Assembly (NCBI GenBank): GCA_016699535.1
Contig: CP064980.1
Coordinates: 2,364,001-2,428,000 of the forward strand
DNA: 64,000 bases
Direction: 5' to 3'
DNA from: Myxococcales bacterium
GTDB lineage: Bacteria; Myxococcota_A; Polyangia; Polyangiales; GCA-016699535
Both the position numbers and the translations under genes were made by a program. The notes under the pieces were generated by a model. That model saw only the letters and a list, made by a program, of their open reading frames with translations, did no database searches and was not told where the DNA came from. Below, piece by piece: positions 35,147-45,322 of this stretch (positions within the stretch are counted from its first letter, which is position 1; every line of letters starts with the position of its first letter).

Positions 35147-36169
35147 TTATTTGGGTAAGCGATAGTCAAAAGAAAATGGGAAAAATAAAGTAATACCTAA
35201 ATGAACAGAGACATTGTTTGTCAATGTCGAGCCATCAGCCAACCACGTCCCAGGATCTCGGCGGGCCTCAGAGCTTAGCGGAACCTCTAAGTTCTCAAAT
35301 TTTTCAAGATAAGCATAGTCACGTAGTTCACTAAATACTGCAAGATAGCGCGTCAAAAAGACTCGAAGGCCAATACCGACGTTGAAGGCTAGACGAAAGT
35401 TGAAATCAAAGTTTCGAAACTCCGGATCGACCACCGGAACGGGCCGCGTTCGCAAAAAGCCCAACCCGCCGACGACATAAGCGTCCCACTGGAAAATGTG
35501 ATTATTGAACATCGCAAACTTTCCGTACAGCGGTACATAGGTAAAGTTGAGATGGGCTCCCAGCTGATATTCAGTGATTGGCACGCCCAAACGTGTTGAG
35601 CGTCTCACGTGGAAGTTTAGATCGGACTCGTTTTCAAGGCCTTGGTACCACATGAAGCTTGCACCTATCGCAAGCACGTTGGTCCACCAGTAGTTGAAGG
35701 CCAAAGCAAGGGCGGGATGGCTAACGTAGGGGTCATTGACGGTAAACGCTAGCGATGGAGAAAGCTCAAACCGGTTGAGACGCAAAGCATAGATCTGTTG
35801 AACGGCGTAAATTTCCTCGTCGGCTTCTTTCTTTTTTTTGCCTTTTTCACGCTCAGAATCGACGGATGAGTCTTCTGCTGCAAGCTCCCCGATGACGTCT
35901 AGTTCACCCTCGGCGCTTACGCTGGCTTCCTCGTCCGCGGAAACTTCCGTCTTAGCCTTGGCCTTAGTTTTCGCCTTAGGCGCTTCTTCTTCGACCTCAT
36001 TAATGTCGAATGACATGTCTTGCCCCAATGCGGAGGCACTTGTGCCGAGCACTACAAAAAGAGCACCCAGTATGCAAAGTCTATTGGCAAGACGCCGATG
36101 TAAATCGCCCATGTAACCTAAACCGTCCGGATGTGACCCTTTTGACCGAGAGATAACCACGTATATCAT
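35147..36169 (-). CDS. Outer-membrane beta-barrel protein with charged N-terminal extension, GltA/GltB-like
   Basis: 340 residues. After a signal peptide (ILGALFVVLGTSASALGQ) comes an Ala/Lys/Glu-rich extension of about 85 residues, including a GKKKKEADEE stretch. A barrel domain of the same type as its neighbour follows (RFELSPSLAFTVNDPY). The ATG at 36169 overlaps the ftsY stop (ATGA), while an ATG at 36112 gives a normal-length signal peptide with AGG upstream; either may be used. In Glt-type systems such barrels are the outer-membrane components. Confidence 0.55.
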   Translation of the reverse strand: MIYVVISRSKGSHPDGLGYMGDLHRRLANRLCILGALFVVLGTSASALGQDMSFDINEVEEEAPKAKTKAKAKTEVSADEEASVSAEGELDVIGELAAEDSSVDSEREKGKKKKEADEEIYAVQQIYALRLNRFELSPSLAFTVNDPYVSHPALALAFNYWWTNVLAIGASFMWYQGLENESDLNFHVRRSTRLGVPITEYQLGAHLNFTYVPLYGKFAMFNNHIFQWDAYVVGGLGFLRTRPVPVVDPEFRNFDFNFRLAFNVGIGLRVFLTRYLAVFSELRDYAYLEKFENLEVPLSSEARRDPGTWLADGSTLTNNVSVHLGITLFFPFSFDYRLPK

Positions 36170-37349
36170 GCTGACTCACTCAAATTCAACTTATTCAGCT
36201 CACTAGTGTTTGGAGTATCGTTGCTTTCAAACAAGGCGTCCACAAAAGTTGATGCTTCAAACGCTTGAAAGTCGTTGAGACCTTCGCCGATGCCTATGTA
36301 ACGTATGGGAAGCTTCAGTTGATCGGCAATTGCTAAGGTAATCCCGCCTTTCGCGGTGCCATCAAGCTTGCTTAGTACAACCCCGGTTATGGGAAGTATG
36401 TCACTGAACAAACGCGCCTGTTGTAAAGCGTTTTGCCCGTTGGTGGCATCCACGACAAGCAAGATCTCCGCGAGGGGGTGCCCTGCGGCTTTTTCCGCGG
36501 ACTTGGCGATCTTTCTTAGTTCTTCCATTAGATTTGCTTTGGTATGAAGCCGTCCAGCGGTATCAATGATGGCGATGTCGGTTGGCGTCGTTTTCGCGTG
36601 TTTCACTGTATCAAATGCAACTGAACCAGGGTCGGATTGCTCGCTTCCAGAGATCACCGTGCAGTTTGTGCGTTCTGCCCAGGCTTTTAATTGACCAACG
36701 GCTGCTGCGCGAAAGGTATCGGCCGCCCCGAGAACAACCGTTTTTCCCTTTTGCTTAAGATCATTTGCAATCTTAGCCACGGTAGTCGTTTTTCCGACGC
36801 CGTTTACCCCAACAATCAACCATACTTCGGGTTGCGAAGGTGATGTCCCCGGCCGCGGCGAGTGACGGGACGACTCAAAAAGCTCAATGGCAGCATGTTT
36901 CAAATACTCCAAAGGTTTTCTGGTCTTAGTGTCGTTTTCGCTGCTGTTCTCGAGCTTTTCCTTCAGTTTCGAAATGAGTTTTTCGGCGGTTGCGACGCCG
37001 ACGTCTGCTCCAATTAGCGCCGTCTCCAACGAGGAGAAACTTTCTTCATCGAATCGGGATTTCTGATCAAAGAGCTTAGCGATTTTTGCAAAAAACCATC
37101 CCTACTTTTTGATAGGCCACCGCGTAGCGCAGATCGTTCTAGGTTTTCTTTTGCATGACCTAAGGTCGTCGGTTCAGAGGCTGGCGGATGTGGCGTTTTG
37201 TTCTCAGCAAGTTCTTCTTGCTTCTCGCTTTTTGGCTTGCTTGGAAGTTTAGACGTCCTAAGTTTCCAAAGCAGTGCTGCAAAGATGGTTGCAGCAAGAG
37301 CAGTGGCAGTAATGATTATCCACACCATAACGCCTGACACATACACCAA
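36166..37349 (-). CDS. ftsY: Signal recognition particle receptor FtsY; one frame break
   Basis: About 394 residues after repair. The N-terminal membrane segment (VWIIITATALAATIFAALLW) and charged linker lie in one frame. The NG domain is in another: LETALIGADVGV, P-loop VGVNGVGKTTTVAKIA, DTFRAAAVGQL, DTAGRLH, TKLDG-type LSKLDGTAKGG and GIGEGLNDFQAF. One missing base in the T5 run at 37083-37087 (A5 on the coding strand) separates them; restoring it gives GFLQKIAKLFDQKSRFDEE. FtsY docks SRP-bound ribosomes at the inner membrane and is essential, so the break is almost surely a sequence error. Confidence 0.92.
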
Positions 37350-37491
37350 CGCCGCAAGCTAGACTACCTTTGCATACGAGAGCTGGTTTAACGCATTGCC
37401 TTCCTGAGCGTTTTCTGGTCAACTTCAAAAGGAACTGTTGAAAAATGGCTCAGCGTGCCGTTCTACAGCCGTTCCTAAAACCAGGCTTTGA

Positions 37492-38367
37492 ATGTTTTCC
37501 CTTTCCTTGCGTCTTATTAGATGTCCCGATTTCCTAAGTGGGCTATGGAAAGGAAGGTCGCTGGTGCGCGCTTGGTTATGCTTGTTACTTCTGCTTTCAG
37601 CCTGTTTTGTAGTCTGGCCAAGTGTGACGCAAGCTCAAAGTGCGCGTGCTAATTTTCTTATCAAGCGCCTAAAAACCTCGGACCATTTTCGCGTACGGGT
37701 TCAGGCTGCGCTCTCTTTGGGTGATATTCCAGCAAGCACACAGGTGCACCAAGCATTGGTCTCATCCCTTGACGATGACCATCCTGCTGTTCGGATGGCT
37801 GCCGTTGCTGCACTGGAAATGCAAAAGGATACCGATGCGCTTTCGGCTATCAGTAAACGGCTCCGTGATCGGGACCCAAAGGTTCGTAGTGCTGCAGCTC
37901 GTGCGATCTCGGTGATTGAAAAAGTACAAGAAGCGCGATCTGCGCAGAAATATTATGTCGGGGTAGGGCTGCCAGGCTCCAACGTTACCGGGCTTGCTCG
38001 CAAAGTTTTGGCAGAGATCCGAGAATTTCTCCGGGCCCGGGTGGCGGGCATGCCCGGCGTTCGTATGGTTCCTGATGATGAGAGTAAAAAGGAAGCTGCC
38101 CGAGTTTTGGCGGATGGGAGCTTAACCGGATTTTACGTCGATAGCTCCGTGGTAAAGCTCGAAGAAACCGCAGATGGACTGCGGGCCGAAGTATCGGTAA
38201 TTATCAGTACGTATCCTGGCCATGATATTCGTGCCATGTTGAATGGAGCAGCTCGGGTCTCTGGTGGAGATCCAACATTAATGAGACGCAGAGCTATTGA
38301 AGGAGCCTTTTCAGGAGCGCTGAGACGATTACCCCAGGCAATGAAGACAGCAGGCGGAGGAAGGTAG
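37492..38367 (+). CDS. Exported HEAT-repeat protein
   Basis: 291 residues. A signal peptide with an extended n-region (hydrophobic AWLCLLLLLSACFVVW, then VTQAQS) is followed by HEAT-like repeats (RVRVQAALSLGDIP, AVRMAAVAALEMQ, KVRSAAARAISVIE). A C-terminal domain of about 150 residues contains strands (GFYVDSSVVKLEE). Probably periplasmic, possibly a lipoprotein through LLSAC. The first Met at 37492 has AGG upstream. The HAMP gene follows within 3 bp, so they form an operon. Confidence 0.65.
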   Translation: MFSLSLRLIRCPDFLSGLWKGRSLVRAWLCLLLLLSACFVVWPSVTQAQSARANFLIKRLKTSDHFRVRVQAALSLGDIPASTQVHQALVSSLDDDHPAVRMAAVAALEMQKDTDALSAISKRLRDRDPKVRSAAARAISVIEKVQEARSAQKYYVGVGLPGSNVTGLARKVLAEIREFLRARVAGMPGVRMVPDDESKKEAARVLADGSLTGFYVDSSVVKLEETADGLRAEVSVIISTYPGHDIRAMLNGAARVSGGDPTLMRRRAIEGAFSGALRRLPQAMKTAGGGR

Positions 38368-38369
38368 AT

Positions 38370-38990
38370 TTGTCCATGCAAAGTCGACCGACAATGAATA
38401 CCAAACGGCAGTGGCGGAACTATCTGCTAGACAGCCGTTTTCAGTTTAAACACATCGGAATGGTGATGGCCGCAGTGCTTGTTGTTGCTGCAGTGCTAGG
38501 TTTTTTTGCATATGACTACTCTCAGGGGCAAACCGAAGCGCTTACCATACAGATGGCCATGCATCCGGATTTGAATCCGCAGGTCGCTTCCTCGCTTGAG
38601 CAGTGGGCAGCCGATCAAGATCGCCGTGTGCTTTTTGCCATCCTTCTCGGAGTGTTTTTGCTGGTGGTGGCCATGCTTGCTACCGGGCTTGTCGTGACAC
38701 ATCGTTTAGTGGGTCCGGCCTACAAACTTACTCGTCTGATTCGTGAAGTTGAGCTTGGCAATCTGAATATCAATGTTCGTTTTCGTAAAGGAGACGAACT
38801 GCAGGAGCTTGGCGATGCCTTTGCAGGGCTAGTCGCAAGTCTGCGTAGCAGGCAAGCCGACCAACGTGAGCTTGTTGAAAAAGTGTTGATTGAAGCCCGA
38901 GTAAAAGGTGTCTCACCGGATCTTGTTGCAGCGCTGGAAACGTGGGCCGAGGACCTGAGACGGAGCGTTTCTCAGAACGCTGAGTCGTAA
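38370..38990 (+). CDS. Two-pass membrane HAMP-domain protein
   Basis: 206 residues from a TTG start placed just after GGAGGAAGG; ATGs at 38376 and 38394 are alternatives. Two membrane segments (about 29-50 and 90-112) flank a short outside loop. A HAMP domain (RLVGPAYKLTRLIREVELGN...) and a helical tail follow. No output domain. Its last 19 bp overlap the convergent yraN gene. Confidence 0.65.
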   Translation: MSMQSRPTMNTKRQWRNYLLDSRFQFKHIGMVMAAVLVVAAVLGFFAYDYSQGQTEALTIQMAMHPDLNPQVASSLEQWAADQDRRVLFAILLGVFLLVVAMLATGLVVTHRLVGPAYKLTRLIREVELGNLNINVRFRKGDELQELGDAFAGLVASLRSRQADQRELVEKVLIEARVKGVSPDLVAALETWAEDLRRSVSQNAES

Positions 38991-39325
38991 TAACACAGCT
39001 TGTATTGCTGCCCTTCCATACTAACCGCGGCCACGTCAAAACGAATGGAACGAAAGGGTGGTTTTTGCCTTTGCAACCACAACGAAGCGGCTTGTCGTAG
39101 GTTGGCTATCTTTTTTTCGGTGATCGATTCGGCGGGATCCATAAAACTAAGGGTGGATCGTGCTCGGACTTCGCAAAACACCAGAAGGGATGCTTTGCGA
39201 GCAACGATATCAAGCTCCAAGCGTCCCACACGTGCATTTCTCGCGAGGATTTCATAGCCCTCTGCCTCCAGATGCGCGGCAACAAAGTCTTCTGCTGCCT
39301 TGCCGAGTTTATGGGCGTGGTTCAC
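38972..39325 (-). CDS. yraN: YraN/UPF0102 family protein
   Basis: 117 residues, normal for the family. It shows the restriction-endonuclease-like core: GKAAEDFVAAHLEAEGYEIL, ARVGRLELDIVA and LVFCEVRARS (the usual ExK is ExR here). Role unknown; the fold suggests a nuclease for branched or damaged DNA. It starts 4 bp after the upstream lipoprotein stop. Confidence 0.88.
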   Translation of the reverse strand: MNHAHKLGKAAEDFVAAHLEAEGYEILARNARVGRLELDIVARKASLLVFCEVRARSTLSFMDPAESITEKKIANLRQAASLWLQRQKPPFRSIRFDVAAVSMEGQQYKLCYYDSAF

Positions 39326-39329
39326 GACA

Positions 39330-39797
39330 CTATTTGCGTGGTATGCTGCTTTTTACGCAGTAGCTTCCTGCAATACCAGGGCTCGTCTCTTCACCAAAAA
39401 TCTCTTCACAGCGAAAACCGTCTGGGCAATCGCAATTGGAGTTCTCGCCACCGCATTTACAGGTGCAATAGACACGATCAGCGACCTCATCGGTGGTGAG
39501 GCACCCATCTGTTCCTGAAAGAACGCCGTCTGCACAAACATTGGTTGGATCGCCCTGCAATTGATAAACAAGGCAGAACCGTGTGCGGCATTGTACGGAA
39601 CTTGGTTCAATGTAGAACTCTTTTTCGTCAAAACCACCGCTTTGAATGGCCTCTGGAACACAGGGATCGCCAACACCCTCAACCTCGCATCCAAACGATG
39701 CCAAAGAAGCTAATATGAGCAGGGTAGTAACCAGTCTTGATATCACGGCTGCAGCCTTCCTTTTTTTGCTTACGAGGCATTTTCCCCGTCTAGACAT
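39330..39797 (-). CDS. Cys-rich lipoprotein
   Basis: 155 residues. A basic n-region, a hydrophobic segment and lipobox LASFGC are followed by a mature part with about 15 Cys, some in close patterns (CTCKCGGENSNCDCPDG). This suggests a disulfide-stabilised, possibly EGF-like module. Unknown function. Paired with yraN on the same strand, and divergent from the glt cluster. Confidence 0.6.
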   Translation of the reverse strand: MSRRGKCLVSKKRKAAAVISRLVTTLLILASLASFGCEVEGVGDPCVPEAIQSGGFDEKEFYIEPSSVQCRTRFCLVYQLQGDPTNVCADGVLSGTDGCLTTDEVADRVYCTCKCGGENSNCDCPDGFRCEEIFGEETSPGIAGSYCVKSSIPRK

Positions 39798-40098
39798 GTG
39801 CTCGGATGGCGCCTTGCCCGCCTAGTCATATCTTCACGTGGCCTTCTGCCTGCTCGACAAAACACTAACCGACGGAAAGCTACGGCGCTCAGAACAAAGC
39901 TGTCAAGATGATGTGTGATAAAGGAACTATCGCCAAATCGCTTCCTTTGTCAGTTTGCGAGATTTTCGCTTGGCCTCCATCCGCTTTTTGCAAGGAGTTA
40001 GCCGCTCCTGCTGTAAAAACTTCCTTGTCCCCGGAAAAAACTCAATTCACCAATTCGCACCGCCATGTTCCAATAGTCGGGAGCGGTGGGCGTTTCTC

Positions 40099-40128
40099 TT
40101 GACTTAAAAGGCAAGCGCTTCCTATCAT
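40099..40128 (+). promoter_or_regulatory. Candidate sigma-70-type promoter of the glt cluster
   Basis: TTGACT (40099-40104) and TATCAT (40123-40128) are separated by 18 bp, about 34 bp before the gltC start. The rest of the 364-bp intergenic region 39798-40161 shows no convincing gene; a 64-codon frame at 39908-40102 looks spurious. Confidence 0.45.
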
Positions 40129-40161
40129 CAAATGCAAAATCCTAGGTAAAAAGAGGCCTTT

Positions 40162-41757
40162 ATGTTTTCAAAACGCGCGCTGATGCGACTTTCGGTCGTA
40201 GTGTTGCTGAGTCTGGTTGTTTCTCCTGCATTGGCTAAGAAAATTTCTGCATCATCTTCTGCGATAGAACTCTTTGATGCTGGAAAGTTTGAAGATGCTG
40301 CCATTGCGCTTCGCGACGTGGTTGATGGGAAGGTGCGTGCTAATAAGAAGGATACCCAGAAGGCCGAATTCTATTTGGGGATGGCACTTTTCAATCTTAA
40401 GTTTTATCAATCTTCGTTGACGCTCTTCGATCAGATCGTTGCAACTGGCGATGGGCATCCCTATTTTGATGAAACCCTCGTGTGGCTCGCAAAGCTAGCC
40501 TCGGCACTGCCCGAATCGGCTGGCATTATCGAAAAAGTTGGCCAATACGATGTAGCGAAGCTCGATAAGCTTAAGGATGCCAAAGAAAAGGGCTTGTATG
40601 GACACGTGGTTTATCTCATGGGTCGCTTCAAGTATCAGCAAGAGGAGTTTGACGAAGCACTTTCTCTTTTTGGCAAGGTGCAGAAAAAGGACAAGTTTTA
40701 CGCCCAGGCAAAACTTTTCGAAGGAATTACCCACGTTCGTCTAAGGCATGCACGTCCTGCGATTGCGAGCTTTCGAGCAGTTATTGACGCTGAGGATAGT
40801 GGTGATCTTGATGCTGGAAACGATGAGGAAAGGCTTGTCGATCTCGCATGGCTTTCTTTGGCCCGCGTCTACTACAAAGCATCCAATAAGGTTGACGAGG
40901 CTACCGGCGAATTTAGGGTAGACGGTCGTGTCTTAGGAAATGCCGTTGAAGCTTGGAATAAGATTGAACCCGGCAGTGAATATTGGCTTGATGCGATGTT
41001 CGAAGGTTCGTGGGCCTTTTTTCTAGCTGACGAATACTCGCGTGCGCTTGGAAACATCCATACCTTGCTGTCGCCGTATTTTGACAAAAATCATTACCCC
41101 GAGGCTTACGTCCTGAAAGCCGTGGTGTTTTTCTATAACTGCCAAATGGAAAACGCTTCAGCGATGGTCGAGAGGTTTCATGAGCTCTATGATCCGGTTC
41201 AAAATGAACTTGAAGGTGTTTTGGCTCAAAACACAGACAACTTGAAGTTCTATGATTTTCTTAAGGCAGTGCGCGCCGGGGAAGCAAACCTGTCTCCACG
41301 AATTCAAAGTATCGTGTACTCGGCCTTATCCGATCGACAGATCTTGAGGCATCTTGAGTACATTCGCTTGCTTGATGAAGAAGAAGGGCGCTTGAAGAGC
41401 AGTTCAAAGGTTTTTCAATCTTCTGCTGTTGGACAACAGATCTTACAGGACGTTGCGTTGGGCAAATCCTTCGCGGTGGATCAGGCTGGAGACCTAGCCC
41501 GTGCACGTTATGACCGCGTTCTTGCCGAACTCCAAGATTTAATGAATCAGGTCGATACGGTCGATGTCGAAGTTCTAAGTTACACCCGCGGTCAGTTATC
41601 GCAGGATATGCAGAATCAACAACTCGAAGCTTCACGATCGGGACGTGGTGACGTGGAAGTCGACGAAGAACATCAAGTGTGGCCCTTTGATGGCGAATAC
41701 TGGCGTGACGAACTTGGGTTTTATAGGCAACAAGTGACATCACGTTGCGGAAGGTAA
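40162..41757 (+). CDS. gltC: Periplasmic TPR protein, GltC-like
   Basis: 531 residues. A signal peptide ends SPALAKK, followed by TPR-like helical repeats through about residue 350 (AIELFDAGKFEDAAIALRD, AEFYLGMALFNLKFYQSSL, QEEFDEALSLFGKVQKKDKF). A helical C-terminal part ends in a charged segment (DVEVDEEHQVWPFDGEYWR). In Myxococcus, GltC is a periplasmic TPR protein of the Agl-Glt gliding machine; here it lies 8 bp before gltD, which supports the name. AGAGG precedes the ATG. First gene of the cluster. Confidence 0.6.
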   Translation: MFSKRALMRLSVVVLLSLVVSPALAKKISASSSAIELFDAGKFEDAAIALRDVVDGKVRANKKDTQKAEFYLGMALFNLKFYQSSLTLFDQIVATGDGHPYFDETLVWLAKLASALPESAGIIEKVGQYDVAKLDKLKDAKEKGLYGHVVYLMGRFKYQQEEFDEALSLFGKVQKKDKFYAQAKLFEGITHVRLRHARPAIASFRAVIDAEDSGDLDAGNDEERLVDLAWLSLARVYYKASNKVDEATGEFRVDGRVLGNAVEAWNKIEPGSEYWLDAMFEGSWAFFLADEYSRALGNIHTLLSPYFDKNHYPEAYVLKAVVFFYNCQMENASAMVERFHELYDPVQNELEGVLAQNTDNLKFYDFLKAVRAGEANLSPRIQSIVYSALSDRQILRHLEYIRLLDEEEGRLKSSSKVFQSSAVGQQILQDVALGKSFAVDQAGDLARARYDRVLAELQDLMNQVDTVDVEVLSYTRGQLSQDMQNQQLEASRSGRGDVEVDEEHQVWPFDGEYWRDELGFYRQQVTSRCGR

Positions 41758-41765
41758 GAGAGAGA

Positions 41766-44700
41766 ATGCTTAGACGACATTGGATTTCATTTGCGAGCAT
41801 CGCATTGTTGGTTTTGCTGCCTCAGCGGTGCATGCTGCTCCGAAGAAGCCAAAAAAAGTAACTGCGGCACCCACGTCTGTTTCAAATATTTGTATTTCTC
41901 CAGATATCGCGCCGCAGCTTGATCAATGTCCTGCTTCTGGCCCGGATGTGAAGAAGATGTCAGGCCAGAGTGCTCCGCGTGCCGTTTTTCGGGCGCTTCG
42001 GTTCGAAAGAAGCAAAGCAAGGATCAAGATTATAAACCGGGTTTTGAAATCGATGCAGCCACGCGTCGTAACCGTGAACAAGTTGAGCGTAAACAGCGTG
42101 AACTGTTGCTAAGGGAAGCAAAGATCCTTGAACGTTTGATAGGAAATACGCCTGCAAGCAGTAAACGCCGACCGGAGATCCTTCTTCGTGCGGCTGAGAC
42201 CTATTTCGAGCTTCAGCAAGACACAACTGGGCGTGTCCGTAGCTTCGATGAGCCGATTTTTAGCGCACGCCAGAAAAAACAGTCCGCTCAAGTTAAAAAA
42301 CTTACAGCGCAGCAACGAAACTTGGAAAAAGAAGTGGATCGTTGGCGGCAGGAGGCTCTTCGTAAATATGCGATTCTAGTCAAAGAGCATCCCGATTTTC
42401 CGCGCATGGACGAAGTGCTTTTTTCTTTAGGCTTTGGTCTTGAGGAAATGAAACAGTTCGACCGCGCGCGTGAAGTTTACCACCGTTTGATCAAAAACTT
42501 TCCGAAGAGCCGGTTTATACCCAACGCCTATTTGTCTTTCGCTGAATATTACTTCGGTGAGAGCGACATGAGTGCAGCCTTAAAGTTTTATAAAAAGGTT
42601 AATGAAACGCCTCCAGAGCGCAATGCTGTTTATGGTTATGCTCTGTATAAGCAAGCTTGGGCCTACTACAATATCGAAGATTTCCGGAATGCGTTGAACA
42701 AATTCGTTGAGGTTGTGAAATTCGCAACTGGACATCCGGAGGCAAAGGACGGAAAGAACCTTGCTCGCCAGGCGCGTCGAGAGCTTGTTCTTCCTTACTC
42801 ACAAGTGGGCAATCCTTCCAAGGCGTTGTCTTTTTTTCAAGAAGTGGCAACGGATCGCGACCAAGCGTTCGAGATGTTAGAAAATCTTGCTGAGCTCTAC
42901 TTTGATACCGGTCAATGGGACAATACCATCGCAACTTATGAGACGCTTATCGAGCAGCGTCCTGGAAGCGATAAGAGTTGTTACTGGCAGGGTCGTATTA
43001 CGGACGCGGTGATTTCGTCGCAACCCAAGCGTGAGCAGGTTGAAGAGCTAAAGAAAATGCTCTTCGTCTACAAAGCATTCGATAACAAGAAGCATCCGGC
43101 AAGCGCAAAAGAAGAGTGTAAGCAGGCCGCTGCAGGCTCGATGTTTCAGCTTGCGACGGCGTGGCATCGTGAAGCCGCTGGAACGGGAAAGACGCCAGGC
43201 ACTAAAGATAAGAACACCATGCGTTTGGCCTCGCAGATCTATCAAAAGCTCGTTGAGGAATTTCCTGATATTCAGCAAATTAAATTCCCAAACATCGCAC
43301 GTCGGGACTGGCCTACGCCGTATCGGATAGCGTATTTCCGCGCAGAGCTTTTGTGGAAAATGGAGAACTGGCAGGAATGTGGTCCGGCGTTTGACCAAGT
43401 GGTCGAAATGAACCCCAAGGGAGAATACACCTCGGATGCCGCTTATGCTGCTGTGCTTTGTTACAACAATTCCTATCAAAGCATCTACAAAACGCGAGAA
43501 CGTGTGGTACGCGGGGGCGGCAAGGACAAGGAAGAAGACAAAGAGGTACTTGGGCCTAAACCTCTAGGTCCACTTGAAAAGGGTATGTTGGACGCTTTTC
43601 AACGTTACGTTTGTTACGTTCCAGATGGAGACAAGCTTCCTACGATTAAATACCGTCGTGCTCGTATTCTTTATGAAGCAAATCATTTTGAAGAAGCAGC
43701 AGTGCTTTTTAAAGAAATTGCTTGGAAGCATAAGGAAAGTGAGCTCGCCGAGTTTGCTGCAAACCTTTACCTCGATTCTCTCATCCTTATGGCAGAACAG
43801 GGACAGCCAAAGAGGCCTGCTTGTTACGCTACGATCGAGGAATCGTTGGATCCTTTGGAAAAATGGTTTTGTAGTTCCGAATCTGATCAGGAAGAGCATG
43901 AAGTGCTCTGCGATCGAACACGGGAGCTGCGCTGCAATACGCTCCGTAAAAAAGCCGAAACCTTGCAAGCTGCTAAGGACTACAAAAGGGGCGGCGGGTG
44001 CTTACGTTGGTATCTATCGTCGTTTCTACCAACATCCAGACCAATGCGGTGGTCGCATGGATGAGGTACTTTGGAATGCTGCACTCAACTTTGAGGCTGC
44101 ACGGCTTTTGGGACGTGCAATTCGGGTACGCACAGCGTTGATTGAACGTTTCCCTGAAACCTCACTTGCTAAGCGAGCCATTTATCTTGTGGGAGCAAAC
44201 TATCATGCACTCGCATTTTACGAGCGTGCTGCTGAGTATTATGAAACCTTTGCAAAGAAATATCCTGGTGAAGATGAGGGCTCTTGCGATGCCGACGATA
44301 AGAAAAACGGTACATGTGCCATAGCGCACGAAGCCCTCAAGAATGCCGTGTTTTTCCGTATTGGTCTCGGGCAAGATGATAAGGCCATTGACGACGCGAA
44401 TATGTTTCAACGTAACTATGGTCCCAATGCCTCTCGAAAAGACCGACGCGTGCGGGACGCCGCACAGGTTATGTTCTCTTTAGGTCAAATCCACGAGAAC
44501 AAGAAGGATTGGTCAAGTGTTGTGGAGCACTACCGTTCATGGCTACGACGCTATGCACAAACTGCAGATCCGCATCAGATCATTCAAGCTTACGTGTTTG
44601 TGGGTAATGCTTACCGCAATGCTCGGGATACCGTTAAAGCAGAGGCCTCTTATCGTTCTGCGATAAAAGCCTGGGACAAGGGGGGGCAGCGTAAGATTAG

Positions 44701-45322
44701 TCGACTGACCGAAGCGAGCGACGATGAAAAAGCTCGCTATATGATGATGGCCAAGGATGCTGTTTCTGAAGCGAAATTCTATGCGGCTGAAGGGCTGTTT
44801 CGAGTTTTTAGTCGCATTAAGTTTCCCGAGTATCAAGGTGGCAGACGCTTAGAGGAAGTTAACCGTTGGGCTCAGCGTGACTTTAAAAAGTGGCTTGAAA
44901 AGAAACGTGAAGCCATGGTCGATGCAGAAAAAGCATACAACGAAATTGCTGGGCTTGAAGTGCCTCGTTGGCAAATTGCTGCGGCTTCACGTGTAGGAGA
45001 GATGTACGCTAGTTTTATCGATGCGTTCCGTGAAGCTCCCGTACCTAAGGAGATTGAAAACGACGATGAACTCTACGGCGTCTATGTTGACGCTTTGGAA
45101 GCCCAGGCGACTAGCTTTGAGAAACCGGCAGTCGAGAAATTTGAGTTTTGCATTATCACCGCAACAAAAGTTCGGTGGTTCAATGAATTCTCAAAAACTT
45201 GCGAGTCAGAGTTGAATCGCCTTAATCCACGAGAATATCCATTGGCTTCTGAGTTGCGAGGCGGCGTTGATTTCGCCTACAACTCCGTGTCCGTTCCTGA
45301 TCCCGTGGTGTTGAGTAAATGA
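41766..45322 (+). CDS. gltD: Large periplasmic TPR protein GltD (AgmU); three frame breaks
   Basis: About 1,185 residues after repair. The ATG at 41766 opens a signal peptide completed after a break at 41810-41811 (LLGFAASAVHAAPKK). The second break is at the T5 run 41985-41989, the third at the G4 run 43988-43991. TPR-like repeats fill most of the protein (EVLFSLGFGLEEMKQFDRA, AVYGYALYKQAWAYYNIED, RAIYLVGANYHALAFYERA). AgmU/GltD is a periplasmic TPR component that links inner- and outer-membrane parts of the gliding apparatus. It follows gltC directly, and its stop overlaps the gltE start (ATGA). Confidence 0.75.

Noticed and set aside
39908..40102. 64-codon frame in the glt upstream region
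   Set aside because: Overlaps the promoter-like hexamers, has no ribosome site and shows no domain or signal features.
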